Of a DNA stretch of 64,000 nt, positions 1 to 11,322 are shown piece after piece. Origin of the DNA: Margaritifera margaritifera (Eukaryota; Mollusca; Bivalvia; Unionida; Margaritiferidae); assembly GCA_029931535.1 (NCBI GenBank), contig JAQPZY010001242.1, positions 1,116,001-1,180,000 of the forward strand, given 5' to 3'. Each line of letters starts with the position of its first letter. Position 1 is the first letter of the stretch. The position numbers were made by a program, and so were the translations under genes. The notes under the pieces are model-generated. The model made no database searches, was not told the origin of the DNA, and was given only the letters and a program-made list of their open reading frames with translations.

Positions 1-537
1 TCTGTCCTATTATTCTTTTGAACTGCTGAATATTGAATCTATCTCTGATATTTTTGAGAAACTGTTGTAAATACCAACACCAGGGATTTACAAATGTTAT
101 AAAAGTCAGCTTGCCCAGGGCGAGCTGACTGGAAAATTGAACTTGCCCTTGGAAAATTTGAGCTTGCCACAAACATAATATCCTAACAAGAGTAAAACAA
201 TAAGATAAAATAATATATGGCGTATTTTAAAGAAATCACATTTAATTAAGCTTGTTTTCTTTTTATCTTTGTTGATACCTTAAAAACATTTGCCAATAAT
301 TAAAGTTATCAAACAATAAATATGTATATGTAAATAATTCATGCAGATAGATATGTAGATTAGAAAGAGTTAGAATGCAGATAGAGTTAGAAGAGCAAAG
401 TAGACTTGTACATACCAGGGTTCGAATTTAACACAAATTGCTTTGTAGCCAGAAGGACTAGTATACTGAGAAATATACTAGTCTTGCCAAATCTTTACTA
501 GTCCTGCCCACCCCCCACAACCCTTGAAATTAAATGG

Positions 538-768
538 CCTCTCCCTAATAAAGACTTGACTTCAGCGGATGTTCTGCAGGATCAAAGCAGTCGCTATTGT
601 AAACACTGTTATAAAATATTAGCATCAGAAGATAATGTTAGTTTCAGCTTGGAAAAGGTGCGTTCGTATCAAACGAAGACATCTGACTCGGCGCGTTGTA
701 CTTAACAGCTCCAATTATGGTCTCATCATTAACAGCGGAAGTTTGGTAATTGTTCCTAATTAATCCGA
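538..768 (+). repeat. Left arm of long inverted repeat
   Basis: This pairs with 2034-2263 in inverted orientation. Matching landmarks include CTCCCTAATAAAGACTTGAC, the TATTAGCATCAGAAGAT block and GTTTGGTAATTG. Confidence 0.75.
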
Positions 769-1038
769 CCTCATGGTATTGTTGAAATTAATAATAAGGT
801 GGAAAATTTTCAAATCTTAGATGCTCAGAGATTTTAATACCCAACAAATGAACGGCATTCTGCTTGGATATCTCCACGTGTATTCAATTGTTTATCATCA
901 TAGAAAAAAGTAGTTATATGGAAATAATGTGTCAATAACGTAATCATAACATTGATCTAATTCTTATAATTATTTCGATGCAAATGTAAAATATGCAGTT
1001 TCCCATTTGTGACTGTTAGAGCGTTTAACTAGCGAGCA

Positions 1039-1062
1039 AAAAAAAAAAAAAAAAAAAAAAAA
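1039..1062 (+). repeat. Poly(A) run
   Basis: An uninterrupted A tract of about 24 bp upstream of the tRNA-like segment. It could be a retroposon tail, but no retroposon body can be assigned to it. Confidence 0.8.
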
Positions 1063-1145
1063 TTAAACAAACATAAAAACTAATTTCTTTGAATAGTTTT
1101 TGTCGTGTTTCTGTGTGTGGTATACCACTTTGTAGTTTGTTACTG

Positions 1146-1237
1146 TGGTCAAGTGGATAAACTGTGATACCAGCATGCATACACACGCAAACGCACACGT
1201 ACTTGACTTGGGAACACGAGGTCAGGAGTTCGCACCC
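1146..1237 (+). repeat. tRNA-like (SINE-head-like) segment
   Basis: TGGTCAAGTGG at 1146-1156 fits the Pol III A-box consensus fully. GGAGTTCGCACCC at about 1225-1237 is a weaker B box. The spacing is longer than in a tRNA because a CA-rich stretch intervenes. It is best read as a degraded tRNA-derived SINE head, not a functional tRNA. Confidence 0.3.
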
Positions 1238-1652
1238 AATGGTGGGAATATTCGTTCGTGCTTTTTGTTCCATGAAGCTACGTCTAATACAGATTCTGTA
1301 ATAATTTTCTTACTTTTATGAACTTTTCCAAATTTATATATGTGTAGATTTATAAATGGTCAAATTTTAATATTTTTTTAATATTTCCTAAAAATGTCAT
1401 CATGTCATGCATTAAAAAAGTAAAATTTGGTTATAATTAATAAGCATTCTAGCATTACTTTTTAAATGTTAACTTTAGTGAAAATTTCTTCTAAACATTA
1501 TCAGAATCATTAAAAATCTTTCATGGATGACACATCTTTATGGCTTGGTGTGAACGATGAGGTCGCTAACTGCAGAAAGCTTGGCTGGCAATCAGGGAAT
1601 ACGTAAACTCTTACCGAACATTATGATGATTTGGATTCCATGTTGTATGCGT

Positions 1653-1693
1653 GTGTGTGTGTGTGTGTGTATGTGTGAGAGAGAGAGAGAGAT
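1653..1693 (+). repeat. (GT)n-(GA)n microsatellite
   Basis: A GT run followed by a GA run. Downstream TGCTTTAAAACAGGTTA resembles the sequence after the GA run at 45759-45780, suggesting a microsatellite-linked repeat family. Confidence 0.75.
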
Positions 1694-2033
1694 GCTTTAA
1701 AACAGGTTAATCTCAATTTTATATATTATATATAACATCCAATAGAAAAAATGGAGAGAAAAAGAAATAAGTAAAACATAAGTACGATCTCTTCACTATC
1801 CAGGTCTAATATAGTGAAGTTCAGCCCCTCTATAACAGCGCGCGTTGCAATCAGATGATCCAAAAGAAACACAAGAAACAAAATTGTTTTTATTTATGGT
1901 TGAGGGGAGAGATTTTAAATCTGAATAACTTTCCGCATATAAAGTTGTAGAATGCCATAAATTTGTTGGAAATATAAATCTCTTAACAACTAACATTTGA
2001 CTATTTCCAGGTCATTTTTCATTTCATACGTTA

Positions 2034-2263
2034 TCAGATTAATTAGGATCAATTACCAAACTTCCACTGTTAATGACGGGACCATAATTGTCGCTGTTAA
2101 GCGAAATGCGCAAAATCGGATGGCTTCTTATTATAGAAACGCACCTTTCCGAGGCAGAAATCGACTTCATCTTCTGATGCTAATATTTTATGACTATGTT
2201 TACAATGGTCACTGCCTTGATTCTACAGAACATCTGCTGAAGTCAAGTCTTTATTAGGGAGAG
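2034..2263 (-). repeat. Right arm of long inverted repeat
   Basis: This is the inverted partner of 538-768. Differences are scattered substitutions plus small indels, so the two arms have diverged since insertion and are not a recent fold-back artefact. Confidence 0.75.
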
Positions 2264-3457
2264 GCATAAACAAATGCTGACTGTTGATAACCGAAACTTA
2301 CTAGCCCATCGGACTATTAACATTATGAAAGTTACTGGTCCGAGAGGAAATCTACTAGCCTTGGGCTAGCGGACTACCGCTAATTTCGAGCCCTGCATAC
2401 ACACATATATAGACAGATAAATGGATAGGCTGAAAAGGGTTTGGAAAAAGTTAGATTTTTAAGCAAGAGAGAGAGAGAGAGATAATGAATGCTAGACTGT
2501 TTGTAATGATTTATTTATACTAACAATTGAAGGATTCATGAACACTTATTTTATCCATTTACTCATCAGCGACATGCATCCAAATCCAAATATGTGACAA
2601 TCCAACTTTTGAGAACGATTTGAAAACTTAGTTTTATACACTGAATTGTTCGCCAAGCAGTACTGTATGTATGTATTGGTATCCTGTAATTATCATGTAA
2701 ACAACAGATCATTAAATACCACTTGAGGGTGCCACGTTTTCATAAGATCAATCATGCTTTGAACGAAATCCTCCTGGTTAATTGTTAGAGACGTGTGCCT
2801 TTTATTTTTAAACACACCTGTCAAAGAAATCTTATGAGTTGTATTTTATTAACAGTTAACCTACTCACCACAAACTCAGCAACATGCATCAAAACAATCT
2901 TTGAAAAGCCGATTGTTTAGATCTGCAATCTGACAAACTGCCTAAGGATAACTTAGGACATGTAAGTCAGCGAATCACAGATACATACAAATATTACGAT
3001 TAAAATGTAACTGATAAGTTAAAATATAAATATTAATTTGCTTTCAATAGTAAATATTCACATTATCACGTCTGCGTGAGAAAATGTGAGACTGACCTTG
3101 ACATTGACTACAAGATGGAAATGACACATACAATAGATGAAAGAAAATGTGGCCAGTTGCGCAGAAGAAGAATGCGCTACATAATGCTAAATAAAGCTGC
3201 TGATATATGTACTGTGGTGAGATTGCAGGCAATAAAACTTGCAGAACATAAAGGAACCGAACACAACCCCTTGTTGGTAAAATAGCTCGCACAGACCCAG
3301 GCCACCAATGTTAAATAACATTTTTTGTATCTTGTATCCCTCTCTCAATTTTTTTATTTGCCCACAGGCAAGTGTCTTGCAAACTTGAGCTTGCCCGAAC
3401 CAAATCTGAGCTTGTCCCTGGAGTCGGGCAAGTGGATTTGTAAATCTCGACCAATAC

Positions 3458-4414
3458 CAAACCAAACTTAGTAACAAAAATATTTTCTTACATGTCCGAG
3501 TTAACATGTTCACATGATACCCGTAAGTGCATCACAAAATTTTCTGCAGACCTGCCAACCTTAACAAAACCTCAATAAGGCAGTCTATATTTTTCCATAA
3601 GTTAGACCAATTTTCAGTAACGTGTAACAAAATATCATGTACTGTTTATTGTCGACTTGGAAAACATGCATTTGAAAAGTTCAGAAGTGTGGTAACATTG
3701 TGTTGAACTAAAACGTCCGTAAAGTACACATAGCCCTTAATTACCTCACAGTTTTCAATAGATATGTACCCTCGGGTTTTGATGCTTGGAATTTAAATGT
3801 GACCCATTTCTGATGCATGGAAATTGATTTGGGCCAGAGCATAAGTCTTCATTACCTTTGATTCGCCTCCAGCACAATTTCTTACTGAGTGCACACTGTC
3901 CATAACAAATTTACTGTATGCGCCAGTGATCAACATTTGCTAGACTACTGTTTACACCTTATCTGTCAATAATATCACACCTATGTAAAATCAATATGAA
4001 CTGGGTGGAGCTAACAGGTCACTGATGTCACACTTAGGTGTGCATAACTGAATCAGGGTCAGACTGTTTTGAGATTATCTTTGATCTTTATGATAGAGGA
4101 AGAGGGAATCAATTATAACTTGACTGGATTAACTTTTTATCAAATATTGGTGTTTGTTTGATTGTCCATCAAATTATAATCAATTAGACAAAACTGTGGA
4201 AAATATGGGGGCTGGCGAATCCAGTTGTCAAAGGTAAGTGGACAAACTTTAATTGTGTTTTATTGTCGATTAATTTACCTCAATCGGTGAAACATTTAAA
4301 ACTGGGGGTGTTTTAATTAATGCATCGTTCAGTAAGAATTTACCAGACATTATGCTCAGTGATTTATTTTGTGCTGTGGAATTACTCTTGATTGAATAAC
4401 AAGATGGAATAATT
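3458..4414. other. Intergenic, no feature recognised
   Basis: AT-rich single-copy-looking DNA with stops in all frames. No convincing ORF, terminal repeat or structured motif was seen. Confidence 0.5.
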
Positions 4415-4765
4415 GTATTCTGTTATATTAGATGTATTTGTAAACTCTATTCTGTTATATTAGATGTATTTGTAAACTCTATTCTGTTATATTAGATCTA
4501 TTTGTAAACTCTATTCTGTTATATTAGATCTATTTGTAAACTCTATTCTGTTATATTAGATCTATTTGTAAACTCTATTCTGTTATATTAGATGTATTTG
4601 TAAACTCTATTCTGTTATATTAGATGTATTTGTAAACTCTATTCTGTTATATTAGATGTATTTGTAAACTCTATTCTGTTATATTAGATGTATTTGTAAA
4701 CTCTATTCTGTTATATTAGATCTATTTGTAAACTCTATTCTGTTATATTAGATGTATTTGTAAAC
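4415..4765 (+). repeat. 32-bp minisatellite, 11 copies
   Basis: Eleven head-to-tail copies of a 32-bp unit containing ATTCTGTTATATTAGAT followed by TATTTGTAAAC. The copies are almost identical except at one position after TTAGAT, which is G or C in the order G G C C C G G G G C G. That ordered variation records local block duplications. The array is not coding. Confidence 0.95.
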
Positions 4766-5803
4766 TTGTTAAATCACAATGGATTAAAAGAAGCATATTT
4801 TCTTTTCTGTCTCAGTCTCAGAAAAAACCTGTCAGTGATGATCATTCCGACAATCTGAATATGCCATGTTCGATGTTGTTTGATGTATGACCAGATTGAA
4901 TTGGTTATGATATAGAAATTATATATTTGATTTATATATAACTTTCATAGTTGTATGGATTATTCTGGCATTTAAAATGATTTGATATTTTAAAAATAGA
5001 ATATGCTGAGAAGTTTAAAATATAATATAGTATAAAATAATCCTTTTTCTGTTTAATATACCAAATATACACACAGTCATACATAATTAGAAAGAGAAAC
5101 AATTATACAAAAATCAGCAATGGTCATGTGTGTCTCACTGTCTGCTTGTCTGTTTCGTACAAAATACTGTACAAGTGTTCTCTTTATTCAATATAAGACA
5201 AGAAATCTTAAACATCAGTTTGCTCCACGAATAACGAATAATCACAACTATGAGCTCATGACTGTCAAAGACTCATGACTCTTCAGTTTTTAAATCTATT
5301 GAGAACCCTGCCTTCAGTACAGTTTCAGAAACTGCAGTTCCAAACCCCATGGAGCTCAATGGCTTCTTTCTAGATCAATCAACTTGACCTAATCGTCAGA
5401 TAAATGCTTCCAAATAAATGTAAACACTTAGTCCTACAAGATAAAATATTAATAAAGTATATAAAATGAAAGATAAAGTTAATAAATATACAGTATTTCA
5501 AATATTGGGACAATTTTTTTATATATAAACCATATTCTTAAAAAAAGTCTAAGAGTTTTTCTGGTGGTACATCATCATAAAGCTTTTTAATTGAATTCAC
5601 ATAAAAAAGATTTTTTTTTCAATTCTGTCTCATAAGGTGAAGTCAATACATTCGTCAAAAATGTACTCCACTTTCAGTGGACACTGGCAAGGTATGCATC
5701 GGGTCAAGGTTCACCCTTCATGAAATTTGATTGAGTCAGGTATGCGACACAATATTGGATGCAATAACTTAAAAATACATGCAATAACTTTAAAATACAT
5801 GCT
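4766..5803. other. Intergenic, no gene
   Basis: AT-rich sequence. At 5761-5802 there is a short direct duplication of a 21-bp unit (GCAATAACTT plus AATACAT). Nothing else is assignable. Confidence 0.5.
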
Positions 5804-7094
5804 CAGGGCTGAGCAAATCCCATAGCCTGACATCCTGGATTATTCATTTTCGAAGTCGGGCAAGTAAAATTTTCCAAGTCGCTAGTCCGGGACAAGTGCT
5901 TTATAAAAAAGTCAGGCAAGTCCTTATTTTCATGCTTTAATCACTATATCTACCTTTATTTGGCCAATCATGCCCTCCGGGCGTACTGAATACTTGATGC
6001 TACCCCTCTTCATGTATACATTTACATCCTGTATAACACATAAATGTGGTCAGTGATAATTGTTGCATATGCGCACGTTCTGTTACCACTTGACTGCATA
6101 TTGGGCTAAGCGACCAAATTATCGGCAAATCAAAACACGTCAAACAAAAGAAAGCCAGTATGATCAATTAGCAGTGTTTCAAGCAGCTTTGATGCATTGT
6201 GTTTACTCAAGCCAGATCCTCACGAGCGGCTCACTATGATTTTAATCCAGCGAGTCAGTGTAATTAAATTAATGAAAGGTACTTTACCGACATCAGTGTT
6301 GGTTTCCTTTATGAACTGATTAAATGACAGTAATGATTCTTTAATTTTTAATTGGTTATACAGATGATTAACTTCCACGTGCGATATTGTGTTTGAAGCG
6401 AAACAATTACGCTAATTAATGAGCTGTCTCTGTTCATATTTAGAAGAGAAAATATATGTTATGATCACTTTAGAAGTAATTGTCAAGCAAGCTGATAGTT
6501 ACTGTGTGAATAAAATGAGTTTGCTAAATTATTTTCGCAAGGAAGGTAATAAGGCCGATTCGGAGAAGGAAAATTTTTGTGAAAGTGTAGGGATAAAATG
6601 TAAGACTGCTACTAAGTGTGCGGTAGCTATTTCTCCAAAGAGACATAAGCAAGAATTCGTGGTGGCAAAAAATGTAAAATATGACACTACTAAGAGACAG
6701 AGAAATTTTCGGCTGCATTGGGTTGATTGTTATCTCTGGCTTGAATGTTTTGACTCGGAAGGAAAGATGTTTTGCAGTTATTGCAAACAATATCCCAAAC
6801 TGGCACAGGTTGGAAATTCACCCAGTGTATTTGTCAGTGGAACTGACAAATTCAGGATTGAACCAATCAAGTCTTATGACATGTCTGGACCCCAGAAGGC
6901 CAGTGCAGTACAATATATTGAGGACTTTAACCCAGACACAGCTATCAACTGCTGGCTTAGTGCTGGTGCAGGTGGCAGACATATACATGGACATTTTTTC
7001 AAATCCATCAGTTAAAACATATATACATGAACATGAAGAAGCCAAATGTATAACAACCAATGTTTTTGAAAAATTTAATTCTTTTCAGAAATAA
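5804..7094 (+). mobile_element. 5' part of a hAT-like element with zinc-finger ORF
   Basis: The sequence begins CAGGGCTGAGCAAATCCC, a hAT-type terminus, followed by subterminal GGGCAAGT and GGGACAAGTG motifs (about 5855-5925) like those in the element at 81-3449. Downstream is an ORF with a TTF-type zinc finger of the kind found at the N-terminus of ZNF862-like hAT transposases (6515-7015). No DDE catalytic region follows, and no matching right terminus or 8-bp duplication was found, so the right limit is arbitrary. More GGGACAAGTG motifs occur at 7170-7210 in the same orientation. Confidence 0.45.
6515..7015 (+). pseudogene. TTF-type zinc-finger protein (ZNF862-like hAT transposase N-terminus), truncated
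   Basis: I chose the ATG at 6515 because it gives MSLLNYFRKE, a start typical of this family; the frame is also open upstream from 6419. The 166-residue product has a basic, polar linker to about residue 60. A TTF-type zinc finger follows: a tryptophan/leucine-rich block (HWVDCYLWLEC), the CSYC ligand pair in MFCSYCKQYPKL, then the GTDKFRIEPIKSYD segment. The second half of the finger, normally a His and a Cys shortly afterwards, is not recognisable. The protein ends without a catalytic core or hAT dimerisation domain. A frame shift near 6960 would add about 40 further residues, ending at 7092. It could be a decayed transposase, or a short DNA-binding protein left by a deleted element. The family is fairly clear; function is not. 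Confidence 0.55.
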
Positions 7095-7215
7095 TTATGT
7101 TGTATATTATTTCCTTTGTTTTTTCTATGGATTAAGTACATACATCTCATCAAATCTCGGCAAGTGACTACCATTTTGGGACAAGTGAAAGGTAAGGTGG
7201 GACAAGTGACTTAAA

Positions 7216-8199
7216 AATACAATCTCTCTCTGGCAAATGTGCCAAACTGCAGGCAATGAATCAGTGTACAAATGGTTCAGGTGATGGAGATGCTGGGTAG
7301 AAGAACATTCCTAACTAAGATGAGCAAAGCAACGTAATTATTTAATCCAAGTTAGTGGTTTATTATTTAAATCTGGAGTGTGCTATTAAATCTGGAGTGT
7401 GCTAATATAAAAATAACATGGAAAATGGGTAAAATAAAGCAGGAAATAAGATAAATTAAAATCAACAAATCTGCCTGAAAATATTCACAAATAAATGTCC
7501 ATTGACTTTTCTCTATGTAAAATCTCCATCCACCCTCTGTCCTGCTCCCCTCTTCTAGCCTCCTCTCAATGGGGTGAATCAAATTGTAACACATCTACAT
7601 ATCTACACACCAATCCATGCCACATGGTGTAGGAGTAGCAGACATCAGCATGCAAGCAACAACATATACCACCACATACACACACACACCCAAATGGATA
7701 CTATAGAAAGGGACTATAAATGCTGGCTCCATACTTGGCTTTTTACTGTGGCAAATTAAGTCCATCTAAAATGTTTATGTCACGCAAAAAGAAAATTTGT
7801 GTTTCCTGTAAACCAACAGACCCTTTTAAAATCCTCCAATTTTCTGAAATTGTATTTCTGAGCGAAAGTGATTACCAGAAATTTATCTGGTCTGTACTGA
7901 ATTTTGTCATTTCTGTATTTAGTACTGACCACTCAAAATACATCATATATTAAACAATTTTTTTTTTAAAAAAAAAGTCTACCTACCGACCCAAGATTTT
8001 CAAGCCTGTTACAGTAAGCATGGGATTTTGTTTTGTACTTGGTCACAAAAATATAAATTACATGGGTGATTTTTTTTCTTCAAAAAAAGTAATTTATTTA
8101 CAAGCTGGGAGTACAAATAAATATATGTGATAACTACTGTGATATCATCTCCAGGTAGTTGTATACCTTTGAGTTATGGGTGGATAACAGGTGACGTGT
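7216..8199. other. Intergenic, no feature recognised
   Basis: Only short ORFs without similarity were seen. A CA-rich stretch lies near 7660-7690 and poly(A)/poly(T) runs near 7960. Confidence 0.45.
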
Positions 8200-8382
8200 G
8201 TTTGGTGTTTTTACAACACAGCAGCACAAGTAGGCTATTTAGTGCCAAGGCAATTGTAGTAAAGTGTCTTGCCCAAGGTTACCCTACAGTTATCAACCAG
8301 GGCTGATCTGGTAGTAGGCTTCAAACCTGCACCTGTTCAGTCACGAGTCCAGCAAACTAACCAATTAGTCAGCATGGTTACT
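8200..8382 (-). mobile_element. tRNA-derived SINE, minus orientation
   Basis: On the minus strand it has a tRNA-like head with A-box-like GACTAATTGGTTAGT and B-box-like GGTTTGAAGCC. The central block GGGCAAGACACTTTACTACA follows, then GGCACTAAATAGCCT and a 3' part ending GTAAAAACACCAAA. The same order of blocks occurs at 59774-59935 and 10525-10723, defining one SINE family in this window. Confidence 0.7.
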
Positions 8383-9707
8383 GGCCCCATTAGTCACCTC
8401 TTACGACATGCAGGATGGTACATCAGGCTTGTTCTGCATCCCTGAGCCAGCAAGGGGGTGGGAGAGGGGAGAGGAATGAAGTATGATGGGGGAGGAGGAC
8501 ACAGAATGGGTTAGGTTAAAAATAAATACCTGTTGAAGATAAAATGTTAATGTTTTCAACAACAAAAAAATGTACAAAAATTAATTGCTTTTTAAAGCTG
8601 AATGATGAGTAAAAAGTTGGAATTTTTATGTAAAGTGCAATCTCTGCCAAACTAAATCATTTTTCTAAAGAATTTGGAATTAGCTTTGGAAGAAAATTTA
8701 TCACTATGGGTCACTTTCTCATTTATGAGCAAGGTGCCTTTAGGTCGCAAACAAATGTCAAGCATACATTTCAAACAGTTCTATATTTTATAAGACCCTT
8801 ATCTGAATCAAACATCTGTTTTTACTCTGTACAGCTGTATAAAAAGCAAGAATTTATCTGAACTTACATTCATACAAATTTTAAGAATTTTCCGGATGAA
8901 AAAATTACAGTACATATATGTCATCTGCATTCTTCTGGCCCTAGGTTCTTATTGTTAATTTCTATGTAAACTGTATATTTACCATCAAGCATACAAGTCC
9001 TAGCATATTAAATTAAATTAAGGAGATTCGTGTAATCTGTATGAAATACATTTTGATGAGTCGATTGATAAAAATAATTTCATAACCTACAGGTGCAAGC
9101 TTGATTACATACCACAACATAGGGTGCAGCTGAGAATGCCATAAATTACCCCTTTCAACCCCCTCCTTCCATCAACATTCTGCACGTATGTTAGAAATTC
9201 ATTGCTTCATGTATCTTCGTAAAAAAAAGAGTTACACAATGAACACAGAATTTATGTAATTATTTCGATATTAAACAAAATCGGCAACACCGTAGTTTTT
9301 CCAAGTATAGCCAATCGCAAACAGTAAACAAAAAGATCACGGAGGGGAACCTCTATTCTGTCAAACGTTATTGGTAGCTAAAATCCGCCTAAATCATAGT
9401 GTAATGCAATGATTATCTGTATTTATATTAATTACTTACTTTGTAAATGTAAACGCTGAGTATGTATGGCTTAGCCTGGTTGAGCGACGTATATCATCAA
9501 TTAATATGGATGCTGCACACCCCACAAGAGCCCCTCACCAAAATAGGAGAATCTGAGACGAGTTGAAAAGTTTCAAAGAAAGAAGAATAAAATTAACAGA
9601 TTTTCCTGAACATCTTATCATTTTGACTTACATCTATATTTGCCATTGTCCACTGTAAAATCACTGTCCTGTAAACCAGTTATCTGCGAACAGAAAACTT
9701 TTCTCAC
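8383..9707. other. Intergenic, no gene
   Basis: G-rich DNA around 8450-8510, otherwise AT-rich with no assignable coding sequence or repeat boundary. Confidence 0.45.
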
Positions 9708-9738
9708 CTTTCGCAGAGTTTGCACTGCTGTCGGCCAT
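9708..9738 (-). CDS. Possible first coding exon (speculative)
   Basis: On the minus strand, a start in good context (CAACATGG) is followed by codons for MADSSANSAK and then the splice-donor-like AAAG|GTGAGA at 9708/9707. An N-terminal Met-Ala-Asp with a small-residue run before a donor is a typical animal first exon, and local composition is less AT-rich than the surroundings. No second exon was recognised downstream, so this is only a candidate. Confidence 0.2.
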
Positions 9739-9870
9739 GTTGAGTTTTCTACTGCAGCGAAAGCTTACTATAGTCTGTTTCCGAATTTTCCATATAGCAT
9801 CAAAGATAGGTAATGAATGAGAACTGTGCGCATGATTGCACGCGATTGAGATAATGGATAGCTTCGCCAA

Positions 9871-10524
9871 ATTAATAAATCAGTCATGCTTGTTAGAGTC
9901 AATGTAGAGATGAAATCTTTATAAATTATTTCACAGTTGCATAAATCATATGATTTGTCACTTCTGTTCCAAAATTTACAAACCTGCCACGTTAAATGTA
10001 ACTTTCAAGATTACTGTACAGTAAATACATCTATTTGAAACGCACAAGACAAAGACTTTACAGAATCCTTGGAATGCACACCACATATACTTAAGTTATC
10101 TCTCGCTATAATCATTCTACTCTCGCTTTTGTTTCAAACCCATGCACGGGCCTGACCCAGGTGTGCATCCCCGGGGATCGAACCCAGGATGAAAAGGTGC
10201 AAAGAAAGCTTCGTCGTTCTCATTATAATATCATTAAAATTATTGTTTATTCTAGATTATGCGGTTGCTGCTGCAGCCGCTGTTGTCTATAAGCACGTAC
10301 TGTCATGACCGAGGAGTGAAGATTAAAGATGATGAAAATGAAGATAACCGTTGCTATGCTGGTGCCCAAAGATGATGGTAACGATAACGACGGCGGGTGC
10401 GGTTCAAATATGATGCTGAAAGACGAACGAAGATGAAAATAAGGACCATGTCAGTAATGAAAACACCAGAAGCGACAAAGGTATATATATTTATCGATGA
10501 TTGTGGAAAATGTTGGTGAGATGG
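9871..10524. other. Intergenic with a tRNA-B-box-like fragment
   Basis: At about 10145-10190 the minus strand reads GGGTTCGATCCCCGGGGAT, a strong B-box match, but no A box at tRNA spacing, so at most a SINE fragment. The rest shows no gene. Confidence 0.35.
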
Positions 10525-10723
10525 ATTGATTGATTGATTAATGCTTAACGGCACATCAATACCTGAAATGAAATATCGTTTAGAAGCAATTGGAGTAAAG
10601 CGTCTTGCCCAGAGAGCAACAGAGACACACATCACAGTGGCCGACTCAGTGTAGTCTGCACAGGATTCTAACCTGCGCCCTTCCTGTCGCGCGTTCGCCA
10701 CGTTATAGCCACATAGCCACCGT
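10525..10723 (-). mobile_element. tRNA-derived SINE, minus orientation
   Basis: The minus strand has a tRNA-like head (GGTGGCTATGTGGCTATAAC, with B-box-like GGTTAGAATCC), then GGGCAAGACGCTTTACTCCA, the same central block as the copies at 8200 and 59774. It ends near GCCGTTAAGCATTAATCAAT with a TCAA-type tail. The open frame on the minus strand over this interval is SINE sequence read through, not a gene. Confidence 0.7.
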
Positions 10724-11244
10724 AGCGTGTTGGTGAAAAGATGTCGATGCTGACAACGATGATAGGAATAAACTGTGAAAATTGTTCATGTGCTTGTGAA
10801 ATTACCAAGAAGATGTTGCTGACAGTAATAATACTGCGAGTTAGAGTGGTGTGTGGGAGGTGAAGTGCAGCTGTCTAAATGGTGTTGGTTTAACCAACGG
10901 GACACTAACTAATTCGTTCAAATAGTATGGCATTCAAATCTTTAATATAGTACTCTTAGGCAGATATTTGGCATTGAATAATTTATTGTATCAGCATTAC
11001 ACAGTCCTAGATAGAACTATCGCGTTTGCCAACCGATTTCGTGTGCACTGCATATAAACAGTAGATTATTGGTTTTAATTCCTTTCTTGCATCCTTAATT
11101 CAATTAAAAGTTTAAAAAGTATGCTATGAACAAAGACCGTTATTTTTAAAACTTTAATACCAATTAATTTTTCTTTCCTTTTTTTCTTCTGTCAGCTTGC
11201 TACCTTTTATATTCGTTTCATAAAGTTTAATTTCATTCTCTCCT

Positions 11245-11251
<7 letters not shown>
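10724..11251. other. Intergenic, no feature recognised
   Basis: Moderately AT-rich with no ORF or repeat identified. It ends in a C/T-rich run that leads into the microsatellite. Confidence 0.45.

Positions 11252-11320
<69 letters not shown>
11252..11320 (+). repeat. (CT)n microsatellite
   Basis: About 34 uninterrupted CT dinucleotides. Confidence 0.98.

Positions 11321-11322
<2 letters not shown>

Larger units (their letters stand above)
416..2395. mobile_element. Long-inverted-repeat (foldback-like) hAT-type element
   Basis: The ends are CAGGGTTCGAATTTAACAC (left) and, on the minus strand, CAGGGCTCGAAATTAGCGG (right). They are flanked by GTACATAC (408-415) and ATACACAC (2396-2403), a 6 of 8 match. 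Beyond a diverged outer 120-130 bp, the two halves are strongly inverted copies: 538-768 pairs with 2034-2263 over about 230 bp with few mismatches. The centre (about 770-2030) holds a tRNA-like segment, a poly(A) run and a GT/GA microsatellite but no transposase. The element lies wholly inside the hAT-type element 81-3449, so it is the younger insertion. Short ORFs at 1997-2257 and 1796-1996 are inverted-repeat or spacer sequence, not genes. Confidence 0.6.
81..3449. mobile_element. hAT-type DNA transposon remnant with nested second element
   Basis: The left end reads CAGGGATTTACAAATG. The right end, read on the minus strand, gives GAGATTTACAAATCC after a degraded terminus. Next to the ends lie ACCAACAC (73-80) and ACCAATAC (3450-3457), which match at 7 of 8 positions, as expected for the 8-bp target duplication of hAT elements. 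Subterminal DNA on both sides repeats GCTTGCCC/GGGCAAG motifs (100-180 and 3360-3435), which is common for hAT transposase binding regions. No transposase reading frame is visible, so this is a non-autonomous or gutted copy. A second element occupies 416-2395. The right terminus is eroded, so the exact last base is uncertain by a few positions. Confidence 0.6.

Noticed and set aside
1997..2257. 86-codon plus-strand ORF
   Set aside because: It lies in the right arm of the long inverted repeat, with no similarity and no conservation as protein in the left arm.
4415..4765. CRISPR array
   Set aside because: The 32-bp units are directly head to tail with no unique spacers, and the context is an animal genome.
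10354..10701. 115-codon minus-strand ORF
   Set aside because: It overlaps the SINE at 10525-10723; the frame is open by chance through the tRNA-like head and body.
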